The notes beneath the pieces are model-generated. The model had not been told where the DNA came from, did not search any database, and worked only from the letters and a program-made list of their open reading frames with translations. A DNA stretch of 64,000 nucleotides from Urophycis tenuis (taxonomy: Eukaryota > Chordata > Actinopteri > Gadiformes > Phycidae). The first letter of the stretch is position 1. Each line of letters begins with the position of its first letter. Below, one piece after another: positions 24,055 through 38,600 of the stretch. Where the stretch lies: contig JAXIVH010000015.1 in the NCBI GenBank assembly GCA_036785325.1, forward strand, positions 1,453,281 through 1,517,280, written 5' to 3'. The position numbers and the translations under genes are program-made.

Positions 24055-25024
24055 AACGCCACTAATGCAGAGCTTTCTACCAGGTTAACATACCATACCA
24101 CATGAACGATGAATCAGTTGCAGTTTTTGAAACAAAACGAAGCCTATAGGATGTTTAACAGCACAACCAGCGCGGTCAGCAGCATCACGGCCAGGAAATG
24201 TCTGCTTTCTTTAGCACAGTGCACTAGTTAGCACTCAAGTCAAATGTGCTCTAGTCCGTCCATAGAAATGATACCCAGAAACAAGATGTATCTGCAAATT
24301 TATAAGGGTGTAATATACTCAAAAATACAGCATATTAGAAGTTGCAATTTAGGTAACCCCGTTCATATGACGCACGCCCCTGATGCACCCTAGTTTGTGT
24401 CCTATGTTTGTGCGACCGAAAGGTGAAACGTCAGAAGCCAGCAGCAAAAGGAAAACAACACAGTATCACTTCCTCGTGAGGACGACTTCTGCTTTAAAGG
24501 ACAACGTTCACAGCGACTGGATCGGCTCGCAGCGCCGCTTGGAACAGCATCCGCACTATCCGCCACACTACAGATCTACTACTGAGCAAGCGCAGCCGCA
24601 GGACCGCGAAGCCACAGCGTGTCATGTGGTCCACCGTGACACTGACAGTCTTGTGTTTTCATTTGGCTTCTACTTTTCTTCCTGTTATAGTATTGATTTA
24701 GGACTTGGCAAACGAACACCCTGGCGGATAAACATTTATTTGTGTAACGGGTGATCCGGAGACGTGTTGATAGTATTTAAGGTATGTTATCACTGCACTG
24801 TTAATCACATGATCGCTTTTCATAATTCTAAGCATTCTGCTAAAGCTAGTTTAGGTTCCCTATATGGGTACAATTTGAATATTTGCTGAATGAGTTCAGC
24901 CCGCACAAATGCCATGACCGTTATTTGCAAGTCTATAGATTTTAACAAAGGTTTTTTTTACACGTTGCTCTGTTTACAGATTGGAAACTCTGAGGGAAGC
25001 CAACCCGAGTAAAGTAGTTTAGGG
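24055..25024. promoter_or_regulatory. Shared bidirectional promoter region of glt1d1 and slc15a4
   Basis: 970 bp separate the two divergent start codons. The segment 24370-24640 is richer in CpG than its surroundings (GACGCACG, GCGACCGAAAG, AAACGTCAG, CAGCGCCGC, CAGGACCGCG) and is the likely core promoter. M-box/E-box words that could bind MiT/TFE factors are TCATGTG at about 24620 and TCACATGA at 24805-24812; CGTCAG near 24429 is CRE-like. For slc15a4, AAG/GTATGT at 24781/24782 and TTTACAG at 24979 suggest a non-coding first exon and a 198-bp 5' UTR intron. Confidence 0.55.
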
Positions 25025-26376
25025 ATGGCAGACAACAGGGATGCGGATGAGGGTACCCCACTGTTGAACTCTGGGTCTGTAACCGTGCCTGCACCATCAG
25101 TGTTCGAGGGAAGAAGACTAGCATGTGCAGCTATTCTATTGGCAGAATCACTAGAGAGGATTGCTTTCTATGGCATCACATCAAATTTGGTTCTCTTCCT
25201 CAACGGTAGCCCATTTTATTGGGAGGGCACTCAGGCGAGCCAGGCACCTCTTATGTTCATGGGAATTACGTATCTGATTTCACCATTTGGTGGTTGGCTG
25301 GCAGATGCATACCTTGGGAAATTCTGGACCATTGCTGGTAGCTTGATTTTCTACTTCCTTGGCATGTTGTTTTTCCCATTTATTTCGAAAGAGGACACCA
25401 TGGTTAAGCTATGTGGTGACCAGATGGCCTTTCCAGTGCTATCACCTGACTGTCTAAACACCAACAGCACCCCACCAAGCCAAGAAACCTGCGCCTCTCG
25501 CACACCTTATTGTAGACCTGTGATCTACTGTGGACTCATACTAATCGCAGTAGGGGTTGGTACAGTCAAGTCCAACATCACTCCGTTTGGTGCTGACCAG
25601 GTAAAGTATGAAATGTCTTGAAATTCCAATGTAATGCTTATCAGACCAGAAGCCACACACATTCTGATGGTCTGAATGGTTCCACTGTGACATTTGTTCG
25701 AAGGAATCCTCATGTTTAATATGAAACGTGCTGTGTAACATATTTGAGGGCAGATGTATCTGACTATCTATCTGCATCTGTATCTGTTGGGATGCCATGA
25801 CATTGGGAGTTTGGCATGTATACCCTGACATACTTGCTGAATATAAAAATTTTGAGTCAATACATTTCAGGGTTTTGGATTGCAGAGTTCCATTCGTAAG
25901 GGTCACACTGGAAACCTTCATAAAGTGGTCACTTTTCAAACTTTCACATAGATGCATGCATCTGCTTACAACTTGTAATGAAATGTTATGCATGCATGCA
26001 TACACAAATACATATACATGCAAACGACTTGGGTTACATGACTTAAGGATAATCTTCACAAGGGCCCAAGCTGGCATGAGGTTTATCAATGGAATCAATG
26101 GTAGTTAACATAATATATTTGGGTGTTTAAACATATCTCTTTGCACTACCTCAGCCTATTGTCTAAAATTGGACTTTATTTTGTTATTGTATTTTATTTT
26201 GTTCATGTGTTAAGATGCATAATATAATATTCACGAGAACTACTAGGCCTCTTAGATCTATGTTAGATATTTATCTGACAGGGATTTTTTAGTTTGTATC
26301 ACAAATAACTAATGAGTGCATAAAGTATAATATGGAGTGATAAAAGAAAAGATTCAATGATCAGTGGTTTGATATG

Positions 26377-26466
<90 letters not shown>

Positions 26467-26513
26467 TGAAGGAAAACTCCACAGTAATGGTATATTATCA
26501 GTGGTTTGATATG

Positions 26514-26551
<38 letters not shown>

Positions 26552-28027
26552 GTGAAGGATAGAGGCCCAGAGGCCACCCGGCGCTTCTTTAACTGGTTCT
26601 ACTGGTGCATCAACCTGGGGGCCATCGTCTCTCTAGGAGGCGTGGCCTACATCCAGCAGAATCTCAGCTTTGAGCTGGGTTACATCATCCCCACCACCTG
26701 CCTGGGAGTCTCCTTCCTCGTGTTCCTACTGGGCCGCACCGTCTTCATCACCAAGCCCGCGGACGGCAGTGCCTTCACTGAGATGTTCCAGATCCTGGGC
26801 TTCGCCTGTTGCTCCTCCCAGTTACCCAAGGAGCCGAATCTGCTCCGGTGAGGAGGAGAGGATGTGAGAGAGAGGGAGATGGGACAGTGGGGAATTCACT
26901 GCTTTCCGTTCAGTTTCTGTTCATTGACAAAATGGTTGCAGTGATGAGACGATGATTTAAGAAGGAAATTGAACTTGGAGAGAGGACCTGAAAGAGCCCC
27001 TATCATCAGTGTCAGAAAGAAGAATTTGTAACTGAGACACGCAGGCTTGTTATACAATAAAACCGCACAAAAGGAGTTTTAAATATTTGTGGCAGACTTC
27101 TGTGGGATCCATCCCATCCAACAGCAGTGTACTCAGGTGTTGACAGAGGGCCTTTATGTTAAAGTCTCCTTTGATCCCTCTGTTGGATACTTTTCTATTC
27201 CCCCCACTGGTCCAGGCCTTCATCATCATCCTCTGTAGTGAAGAGTTATTCCGAGGGCCCACTACTCGTCTTTGAACAAAAGTACAATCGGTAAAAAAGA
27301 AAAAAAAGTTGACATTGAATATTTTAAGTTGGTCAATCCCAAAGCCTTTCAAGAATTCCTTATTAAGGCGTTTTCTCCCGAGATAGGGATTATAGGCTTT
27401 AGAATAAAGTCGTATCTCTAGAAGTGCTGTAATTTAAGGGTAAGGCGTTTCATATAGAAGGCCGATTAAGAACCCCCTCCCATTTCAGCCCTCTGCTCCC
27501 AGCCAGTGTTATTCTGTATTTACCAGGTTTCTATGCTGCTGTTCATCATCTTGATGCTTCAGAACTCACTTTCTTTTCTTGTATTTATTTTTGACTGAAG
27601 GCCTAAGCCCACTTTGCTTGATGGAGCCAAAGCCAGCTATGGGGGAAAGTTCCCAGAGGAGAAAGTAGAGGAGGTGAAGGCCCTGCTGAAAGTTCTCCCT
27701 GTTTTCTTTGCTCTCATTCCTTATTGGACTGTGTATTTCCAGGTGAGACACATACTTCTAATGTAATGTAATGTAATGTAAATGTCTTTGCTATGTCCCT
27801 ATTTGCCTTTTTTTTTTTTTTTTTTTTAAATATATATTACATGGTGATGTCTTTGATCGGATATTGCATTATTGCTTGCAAAGGACATGAATGCAAAGCA
27901 AGACAAATACTTCAGAAATACATTTATTGTTGTTTTGTTGGTGTTGGTGGTTCTCTTGTAGTGTGGACATTGTCATTTCCTAGGACTCCAAATAGCATAT
28001 TAGTTTGGATTCTAAAGTTTGTTTGCA

Positions 28028-28099
<72 letters not shown>

Positions 28100-28987
28100 C
28101 GCGCATTTGCATGTTCATATGTGTTTGTGTCAACATAAAACGCTGAGAATATTGTTGGTTCTGACATTGTGCTGATTACCAAGGCGGGGGGAGTGTGCTG
28201 CATGCTGCTACAGTTATCTCCTCATTGTGCTGCAGATGCAGACTACCTACATCCTGCAGAGCCTGCACTTGAGGATCCCTGGTTACGGCTTCAACAGCAC
28301 TTCTAGCTCCCAGCAGGTAACCGTATGGGCAGCTGCCACACCCCATCACACCTGGCTTCAACATGCGCCTTTAGGTCACATGTCTATCATGTTGTATGCA
28401 CTCATTTGAAGTCGTACTACCAAAGTACCAACAGCCAATCATAAATTACCTGATCTCCAGAATATTAAATGACGATTGTCAACTTTATCCATCTATCCAT
28501 CTTTATCTCTATTCCTCTATGTGCTCTGAACTAGTTTACTTGTGCCTGCAGATAAAGAAGTCAGTAGGTCACTTAGAAACAGTGGTAGTCAACAGCTGGA
28601 GGCCTCGCGGACCAAGGGGATTAAATAGGAACTGCCCTCCACAGACTAATGCCTGGCAGATTAGCAGCAAGCAAACATTTCTCTCCTTCTGCGCCGCTGT
28701 GTTTTTCCCGGCCTGACTGCCCCTGTCTGGTAGCACAGGTGCAACCGCATGTTTAACACCCACACATGCTAGCTCCAAGACTTCACACCACTGTAAAGAC
28801 GGCACAGCTCTTTGAGTGACCCATCATGCACCAAAACAGTCAGAGTACAACTGTTCCGAAATCAAAGGGGGTTTCAGCAGTTATTGCAGACCTGTGCTGC
28901 TGTTCTGCTATTTTAAAAAGGCACATTAGAGGCGATGGAGGAAGTCTGTAGGCCTCACTGAATTGTGAAGTGAAACGCACTGAAAAA

Positions 28988-29079
<92 letters not shown>

Positions 29080-29479
29080 TTTAGGGTCTCAGAGGCATTC
29101 ATTAACCTCTGATGATGTCTATCACCAATGGAGCTTCTCTGTAACAGTCTCTATGTTCTGACTCTACTGGCAATACCTTAGGAAACTGAGACACTGCATC
29201 TAAGTACAGGGCCAAGTTACCAATGCTAAGCCAATTTGTCATGAAGTATGCTGTACAGTATTTGCTATTTTGCAGGTGCTTTTATCCAAAGTTAATTCAA
29301 ATAAATGTAATTTAAAACAGGTAAGAAGGGCAACAGGTAGGCCCTTCCTCAAGGATGCCCACAGACAGGTTGTGGATATATGGGGTTGGAACCCAGGACC
29401 TCAGAACACCCTATACCCTACCCTGACCTAGTGTATGGACACCATGATAAGGAGCTGTTTTGCTATATTGTGTGTGTGT

Positions 29480-29521
<42 letters not shown>

Positions 29522-29793
29522 ACACATTATAGGTATGTCATAGGTGGTGCCACAGTATTTTAAAATACTATGCCCATAAAACTCTTTGTATGGGCATTTC
29601 TGTCTCTATTCTGACAGAGGGAACTGCGTATTTCTCAAACCACTGAATCTCTATTCAAGAACAAAAGGGAAGTGAGATCAGATGCCTTATCTGACGTTAG
29701 TTGCACTGGGCAGACAGGAAACAAAGGCTGCTTGCTGTATTGCAATCTGAATAGCACAACACAACCCTCTAAAAATCCTTCACACGTATATAC

Positions 29794-29829
<36 letters not shown>

Positions 29830-30043
29830 CTGTGTGTTTGTTGTTTTAATCTTGAATCTTGAATCTTAAATCCATATAATTTACCATTTAGAAATATAAT
29901 TCTACATTGACAATATTAACTGCTTTTGTGTCCCTGTAAGTGAATTAATATTGTGCAATATATTGTGACATTCATTTTGTGAAAATGCTTTGTGTGGTTC
30001 TGACCACCTGGAGGCGCCAGATATAAGCAAACCTCCATTGAAC

Positions 30044-30077
<34 letters not shown>

Positions 30078-33000
30078 GATTGTAACTCACTGGCTGGGAA
30101 CCTGAACATCCTGAATTAAGTGTTGTGTTATTGATTGTGTTTTTCCCCATGTTGTGGCTCTGTCTTCCCTGCACAGATGACGTTCCGCTTCCCCGCGGCC
30201 TGGCTGACCATGTTTGACGCCGTGCTCATCCTGCTGCTGATCCCCCTGAAGGACAAGGTGGTGGACCCCCTCCTGAAGCGCAGGGGCCTGCTGCCCTCCC
30301 CCCTCAAGAGGATCGCCGTGGGGATGTTTTTTGTCATGTGGTCGGCGGTGGCGGCAGGTGAGTGGCTCCCTCTGCGCCGCTCAGCCAATTAACAAATCAA
30401 AGTCGTTAACACAGCGCCGGACGTTACCACGGCCGCTGGGGGGGCAGTGGGCTGCAGACAAACGCAGCGTTGCAGCCGCTGCTTTGACGTTCCTGTGCAC
30501 TCCAGACTGGTCTTACAGGGGAAGAGAAACGGCAGCGTGTGCAGGGTTTACAGCGGTAGTGTTTGTAACTTTCTGTGTCTTTGGATAAGATTTCATTTTG
30601 ATGCTGCAGGTGTGTGATGAGAGACATGGAGAGAGCCAGAGAGACAGAGACAGACACAGATGGAGACAGACGAAGAGAGAGATAGAAAGGGAGAGAGAGG
30701 CATAGAGAGACACAGAGAGAGCATAGTTGAGTCCTTCAGAAGTCAGCACGTTGTCTGCTCAGAGATGCACTGATAGTAAGTGAATCAGAAACACACCGCT
30801 CTGGGCTGAGCTCTTATCGTAGACACAAAAAAACAACACCCGAAGGTGTTTTATTTATTATTTTCTTCCTATATCCCTTCCTCTGCCTCGCCCATACAGC
30901 ACAGAGGGAGCTGTGGCTTCCTACACTCTGGTTCTGTTTGACTGCACCCACATTCCCACTGCACTGCTCTGTCCAATTCGGTTCCAGCCCGTGGATTATC
31001 TTTGAAATAAAGTCTCTTCCCAGCCTGTCAGTGGGTGCTGCTGCATTGATATATTCAGGCTAAAGCATTTTGAAGGGAGACAAGCCTTGAGGCGGGGAAA
31101 AAGCAAATCAGTAACACTTTTCAGAAGTGATGCACATTATATTTTCCTCAACCAGTACCCACTCATCCCCCCACCCTCCTCATGGGTTCAGACACACCCC
31201 TGCTGCAGAGTGAGGACACGTAGCAGCCTACGGTGCGCTGATTAGTGTGTTCAACACATTGCCCAACATGTCCACGCTTTCTTCATGTTTGTGAGCAGTG
31301 TAATTAATGTTCAATTACATTTAGATCTAACCAACAGACGCAACTAGAATGCATTATTTTGTACATAAAAATATAACATAAAAACAATGTCACATTGACA
31401 AAGTTGTTACAGCTTAATTTTGCATTCATTTTAATGACCTAACTCTGATATATTCATTATGTGTAGAATATGCAAATGGTCAAAGGCAGTTCAGGAAGAG
31501 CTGCTGTGGTACAATTATCTGATGACAAATGCTTGTGGTATGGCTGGTTCATTTTTCACCATCTCAGTATCTCAATGTTGAATATTGATGAATTAATGTT
31601 GATATTTTTTTGTCAACAACATGATATTGCAGAACAATATCATATCACGGTGTATGTAGGGAGGATAGTGTACAGGGTATTCTAAACCACTCCCGGACAG
31701 AAGTAATCCTGGGTTCCAACCCCATTTTTCAACAGCCTCCCTGTTTTTAAGTGACCTTTCATCTAAATTAACTTTGGACAAAAGTAACAAATAATTTATT
31801 GTATACTTGATAATTAGGTTTAGCATTGTTCCTGTACTTAAATGCAGTGTCTCAGTTTCCTAAGGTATTGCCAGTACAGTCAGAACATACTGTTACCTAG
31901 AAGCTCTCTATTGGTTCCCTGTGCTAGACATCGTCAGAGTTTAATGAATGCCTCTGAGACCCTCCACACACGCACACACACACATGCACATGCACATGCA
32001 CACACATACACAGACACACACAGACACACAGCATGTGGGCTACAGCTGTGTCATTAAAACACAATGCTATGTAAATGTAATTGGTGTGTGTGGTATAAAA
32101 GAGAGAAGTTGTTCATGGGAACTGAACAGGTGCTGGGGCAGGGTGCTTTAGAAAATACATTCTGTGTGTAATCCCGTTTAAAATGAACAGAAACCTCATG
32201 CCACATTTTAACGGATGTTTTTCAAACCCTGAACCTTTGTGCAAAGTTTAATCAAAAACATTTGACGAGCCTACATTATATGTTCACAGAAGGCTGTCTG
32301 CCCAAGTACTTTGGCAAAACTAAAATGAGTAAGGGGGTACACATTTTTAGTTCAGACATGCAAAAGCTTTTCAGTTCTTTACTTTCCCGTTTGGCTAATC
32401 CAAAGAACACACTGCTCCTCCACTTGGACACGACAGAAGACAACTCTGAGTATTGCAGTGAACATTGTCTGTGTCCCGTCATGCACTGTGTGTGTCCCCT
32501 GGGGCACCGGGGAAAGACCTTCATGACAGTTCTGGTGGTCTCACAGCAGCACGGCTAGTTTCAAAGGAAGGACTCAATAAACTCATTTGGTTTGCTTGGG
32601 CTGGAAGTACCTTTTAGATTTTAGAATAATTCCCTATCCAAATGTTATTCACAGAATTTACAATGTAGACCTTTCTTATAGATTTGCCATGTTTTCAACA
32701 AGGATATTTCATTGTTTTCTTTCAAATGATCTAAAAAGACAGAAAAAGGGTTGTTTTCCTGCAAAACAAGTTTGTTTTGCAACTACGCTGCCATCTTCAG
32801 ATGACCTCTAAACTAAAATAGCCTCAAATTGTTTTAAACTAATATCTTAGACGTGGCCTTTGTAAGTTTCAAGTTGGACTACTTTGGCATACATCTCTCG
32901 CAAGATAAGACCTTTGTCTTCAAATACCAATGAACTGGTCCTTACTAGATGGGATTTTTCCCCCCCTCAACCCTTGAAACAGGGCATTCACATACCAGGG

Positions 33001-35641
33001 CTATATTTATAGTTTATCTCAGATATATTTCAGAATGTCAAATGCTCAAAGCTACATTTTATTAGATGTGCCTTGGCTATTGGCCCCCTATCTTCAGCCA
33101 CACTAATCCCCGTCTGAATTAAAATCCTTTTAGTCAATTACTAATTCTCTGCGGCTCGTTGAGGGAGTTCCATTGACTAGGTACAGTCTTCTACAGTCCG
33201 AGTGCATCCTGACACACTTACTACAAGGACAGCTGGCCTCCTGGTTGACTGAAATACTCTGGGGGGGTGAGCACGGGAGAGGGCATGAGCACAGTGACAC
33301 ACTGACGTCTCTTTTGAAGTCTTTTTCTCGTTTTATCAGGGACTTTTAAGTCTAGAAGTATATACAGTATGTATATATATACACACACACACACACTAAT
33401 CTGCTTTAGTTTGGTTAGGCCAATGTTTTTTTTGTGTCCAAAAGTAGTGCCTTTTTTCTATTAAGGCAAAGCACCAGGGATCACTGCACTGGGCAGCTGA
33501 TGTGAGATGCTAGTGAGAGTGCGGGGGCATGTTTATGGCAAGTGCCAGCTTTGCTCTGGGCAACCCATGGGCCGACCAATCCAGGATGGACAGCTGGTGT
33601 TATAGGATAGCTGGATTACAAGACTGGAAGCCCCTCTCCAATGCCGCATTAAGTGTGTTTATGATAGGAGGCTGTCTCTGGAAGTTATGTGGGAATAGCT
33701 GTTGGTCACATGATAATGGTTATCCAATAAAGCTTTGAGGAAGCGGAGGCCGTTGATGACAACAGCTTGCTTCTCATTGTTGAGCTGTCTGAGGCGTTCC
33801 ATAACTAGCTGTCACATTGTGGTCGTGTGCAGATATGATCTTAATGAAGTTGTGGGCTACCCATGACGCTAGCTCAGTCCCAAATGGACTGTCACTGGAG
33901 GTGCTAACTCTTGCTATGTTTGCTGTTTGTCTGTGTCATGGACTTGAGGGTACTTAGTAGTTTTGCAAGAGCCCCCTTGCAATGTTTTCTACAGGCTCAC
34001 ATAGGCTATACAATGATCATACCTTGTTTTTAGCTGCCCTCCTTTGCGCACACACTAAAATCTTACCATTTGGAAGCTTTTCCTTTTCGCTAACCTTCTG
34101 CTGGTGTACCTTGTCATTTTTGTCTGCCAACGCAGGTATTCTGGAGACCAAACGACTGGAGATTGTCAAGTCAAATGGCACCTTTGACCAGGTGCTTGGC
34201 AACGTTGTCTACTACGCTGCAGATTTACCCATATGGTGGCAAGTGCCTCAATACGTGCTGATCGGAATCAGCGAAATATTTGCCAGCATTGCAGGTACAG
34301 TGTGTTGAGCCCTTGTGTTTGTAATGTTAAAGAGACCTTGTACATGCCGGTCAGGTTGAACTGCAGCAGTGGTCACAGACTACTTACCATAGTCACATGT
34401 GAAACAGGACATCAGCCCCTTATCTGTTTGGATATGTGATTACAGTATAAATGTGTATTGTGCCTTCTACCTTCTACTCATTGTTTTAATGCATGAATGG
34501 GTGAATGTAAGGTAGGTTTATCAAAGTACCATTTTGGGACAAAAACTAAAAACAAAACAAAGTGCTGTCCTGACTATGAATTTGATCCAAATGAAAAAAA
34601 AGTCATGTTCTACCATGTGAACTCTTGTTTTCCTTCTTCCTGGTCTCTTTCATACAAGAAAGAGATAACATAATTTCATTCAGAGATTATTACATTCAGA
34701 ATATCCAAAAGGACAGTTTTGCCAGAGATCTGAGTGCTTCTTATTGCCCACATCCCAAGTAAACCAATGAACACCACCCAATGTGTTTTCTGCCGCTTGC
34801 AAAAAACAGCTATTATTACTTACCTCTGGTGCCATATATTTTTATTGTGGTCCAAAAATATATTAAAATCTGTCATAGAGCCGTCTTCTTGCTGTTGTCA
34901 GCAGAATCCATCCCTGCGATTAATTCAACCATCATACTTTATCCTAAAACAACTTTGTTAGGTGGCAGTGAAGAATCAAACAAAGCGCTGTGTATGCATA
35001 ATGCCTGAATTTCATGTTTCGGGAAAAGTTCCAGACTTCTAGGGCATCAGAGTGATGAGTTTTGCAGACTAAAGTAACACCATGTCCCTGTAATCTGTTT
35101 TTGGGAACAAAGGGATTTTGTTTTGAAAACAATGGAAGTCTATAGTGACCTTCTACCTGCTCACAACTATTTGAAAAAGGTTACTGTTCTCTTAAAGAAC
35201 TCTTCTCTTTTTCATCTTTTTTTCCTTTTGTTTGTGTGGGACCATCCAGCCATTACAGGGGTAATGACAAAAGTTTGTTAGCATTAGAGTTTACAGGCAA
35301 TGGTTTAACTGCTGTCAATATGTAGAAAAAGTACACTTATACATCATATAGAACTTTTTCTGCACATGCATTAAAACATAACTTTATACATATAACCTTT
35401 ATATAGTTTAACTTTATACATATAACCTTTATATAGTTTAACTTTATACATATAACCTTTATATAGTATAACTTTATACATTTAATCTTTATATAGTATA
35501 ATTTTATACATATAACCTTTATATAGTTTAACTTTATACATATAACCTTTATATAGTTTAACTTTATACATATAACCTTTATATAGTTTAACTTTATACA
35601 TATAACCTTTATATAGTATAACTTTATACATATAACCTTTA

Positions 35642-35678
<37 letters not shown>

Positions 35679-38600
35679 ATTTATACATCATAATCATCTG
35701 TAACGTGTATGGTGGGTGATGTTGGCTGCAGTGGAGGGAGGTCTCTCTGTTGGGAAGGTGGCTTGCTTTACTTCTTCAACTTTTGTTTCGATAAACATCA
35801 CTTCACCGTTAACTCAAAACAGTGTCATTGATGACCTCTGTAGACAAAAGCAACAGGTCTGGTACTTATTTTAATGTATGTTTGAGTAAAACATAGTGTG
35901 AGGACAGCCTTTTTCTTAAGTAGAAAGCAGGCCAACCTTATGAAACTGACTTATTTCTCACTGACTTGTCAGTGACATCAATTTAAATAAAGTACCCCCT
36001 CATTTGCTAGAATTTTAAACATATCGTAATTTCAAAGGAAACTGGCAATGATACATGGAAGAAGGTGAAACCTCCTCCATCCACTCACATAACCTGCATC
36101 AGGAGGTGCACCTCATCTACTGTATGCATGCAAGGACAAGGACTCTCACGTCCTGCTGCCAACTCTGGCTCAGAAAATACTCTCATTAGCACACCATACC
36201 ATAGTGACATAGAATGCTCCTTTTAACAAACTTCAGAGGCAGTTCTTGGATAACACAAGTCAGACTCCACGCAGAATCACTTCTTATCATGTTCAAGTGT
36301 GTTGACAAAACCACACATCAAACAAGAAGAACATTCGCTCCCTCTTTTTCTTTTTCCTGAAAGAGCAGATTATGTATATCTGTGTGACGTAAATCCCTGA
36401 GTCTGATGTCATCTCCATATTCACATTCAACGGTCAATAGAAACCTTCTTGCTGTGATTTTGCCACGGCAGCAGTGTGCCTTTTGTGATTGCAGAGAGTA
36501 GACTCGCCGATCACATAGCGGAAATCAATAGGAGAGCTAACTGGTCATTATCCTATTTATCTGCCTTTTCCTCTGCAGTCATGCATCGCCCGTGGACCTC
36601 AGGCAACAATTCCCTGGGTGAATAGGGGTTATAATGGACGTCCACACTGATTGACTTATCCGTCTGCTGCTGCTGGTTACACCATCTTATTCTGTAGCCA
36701 ACTTGGTTTACTTGTTAGTAATAGTTGCCGGGGGTTAAAGTGTGTGGGGTTTTTTTACCCACAAAATCAATGGTGTTATTTTTATTTGTGGGGTAAATGG
36801 CAGCTCAGTAGCTGGATGGTTATATGGAATAACCGCACGTTGACTGTGCCAGGTCCACATGAATGTGAACTTCAGACATGCAAAGCTGTGGGAACCTTAG
36901 AATACACCTTTCTTCCTCGGTGCCATTCCATCACACAAGGGGCTTCCCCCGAGGGATATGGGCTGAGTGAATTGTCACACATGTCTTGTAAATGGGAACC
37001 ATTTGCCCTTCGTCTTCTTTGGTTGAAATAAATCCTGCACAAGGCCAACGTGTCTAGTATGGCTCCTCTCCTCTCCCCGAGCCTTGTAGGAACATGTTTA
37101 ATTCTTTCCTCATCCGCCCCCCTAATTCTGTCTGCATCATTCTGCCTGGACAATGGATTTGGGGAGTAAGCACCATGAACACCATGGTAAAACGATTCCC
37201 AGAGGGATATTTAATTATGAATTGTTCTTTTGAGAATGTTAAAGCCAATGATTTGTTCAGGGAAGGAGAAATCACCCTACCGATGAGGCCCACAGGATAA
37301 AGAAAATAAATACATTTCAAATTCTGCTCTTTTGGACAGGAAAAAAACAAAAAACAAAGCCCTTGTTTTTTCCCCGGTTGAGGACCAGAAGTCTGTTGTG
37401 TATGTGATAGAGCTGTAGACAACATATAGCTATACAACATTATAATCCTCCAGGGATCACAACAAAGTCATGGGCTTTGTTATTGTTCTTTTCCCACTGT
37501 ACTCTGTATCTTTGGCCTGCAATGCCCGGGTTGTTTGTTGGTATGCGTTTCATAGGCTAAACTATTGACCAATGTTTGGTATTATTGAAAGGTTAAACAT
37601 TTCTACAAATACATGTATCTTGCCTCCGACTTCTGGAAAGGTCATTTTATGTTTTGCCACATTTTTGTTTACTTTTATGTTTTTTTTAATCCATTTCATT
37701 GCAGTCGTTGCAGGTATCTGGGAGGAAGTTGTGAATCCCATTATTTTTGTGCTCACTTTCCCTCAAAGGAATGTCTTAAAAGGAAGAGTTATTTAATTAT
37801 GGCTCCCTGGCCTTCCCTAATCTCTACTAGCAGTTATGGGCTCCCATTTGAAAACATTGCATTGTTGACATTACATTATCAGTCTCAGCTTGTAGCCAGT
37901 CGGATCTCTGGGCAATGAATGAGCACAATTTGATTTTTTCCCATTTGTTTTGTAAAAATCAAGACAGGCATTTCCTTCCTTCAGAGTGGCTGCCCGGTTG
38001 CCTCACCATTGAAAACAAGATGTTGACTTAATTCAAAACTGCTGTTTTTGTGTCATGTAGTCAATAGTAGTGCTATGTAGATCAATCAAACTGCAGTGTC
38101 CTGGCTGGCCAGACTCGTGCGGTGTAAGTGGAGTGGTGCGGTGAAGTATGCATGTTGTTTATGATGCTCAGTCCCCCCAATGCTGGCATCGGTGCAGAGC
38201 CACAGGAGTTATCAGCAGCAGAGAACATGGTTCCACACTACAACTCTCTTTTACAAAGGTGCATTCAAAACGGGTGGATTGTATTTCTCCAGGCAGTGAC
38301 ACGCATAGATCCCCTCCATAGGTGTATTACTCATTTACCGGTGTACATGCTGACAGTATTTATTTGTTAGCAAAGTACTGTGTATTTAATGCAATAATCC
38401 AGCCAGATTGTGTTGTATCTTCTTCCGGTCCTAATGGCAGGCCTGGAGTTCGCCTACGCAGCAGCCCCCAGGTCCATGCAGAGTGCCATCATGGGTCTCT
38501 TCTTCTTCTTCTCTGGAATCGGCTCGTTTGTGGGCTCTGGCTTGCTGGCCATTGTCTCCCTGAAGGCCATTGGCTGGATGTCGTCACACAAAGACTTTGG

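Larger units (their letters stand above)
28317..30176 (+). other. slc15a4 intron 4
   Basis: Contains TG runs (28990-29078, 29470-29519, about 29800-29829), a (CA)n run (30043-30075) and a minus-strand SINE relic (29262-29405). Confidence 0.65.

Noticed and set aside
24383..24754. 123-residue + frame in the divergent promoter
   Set aside because: Lies in the CpG-richer promoter region with no similarity to slc15a4 or glt1d1 N-termini; more likely 5' UTR or promoter DNA.
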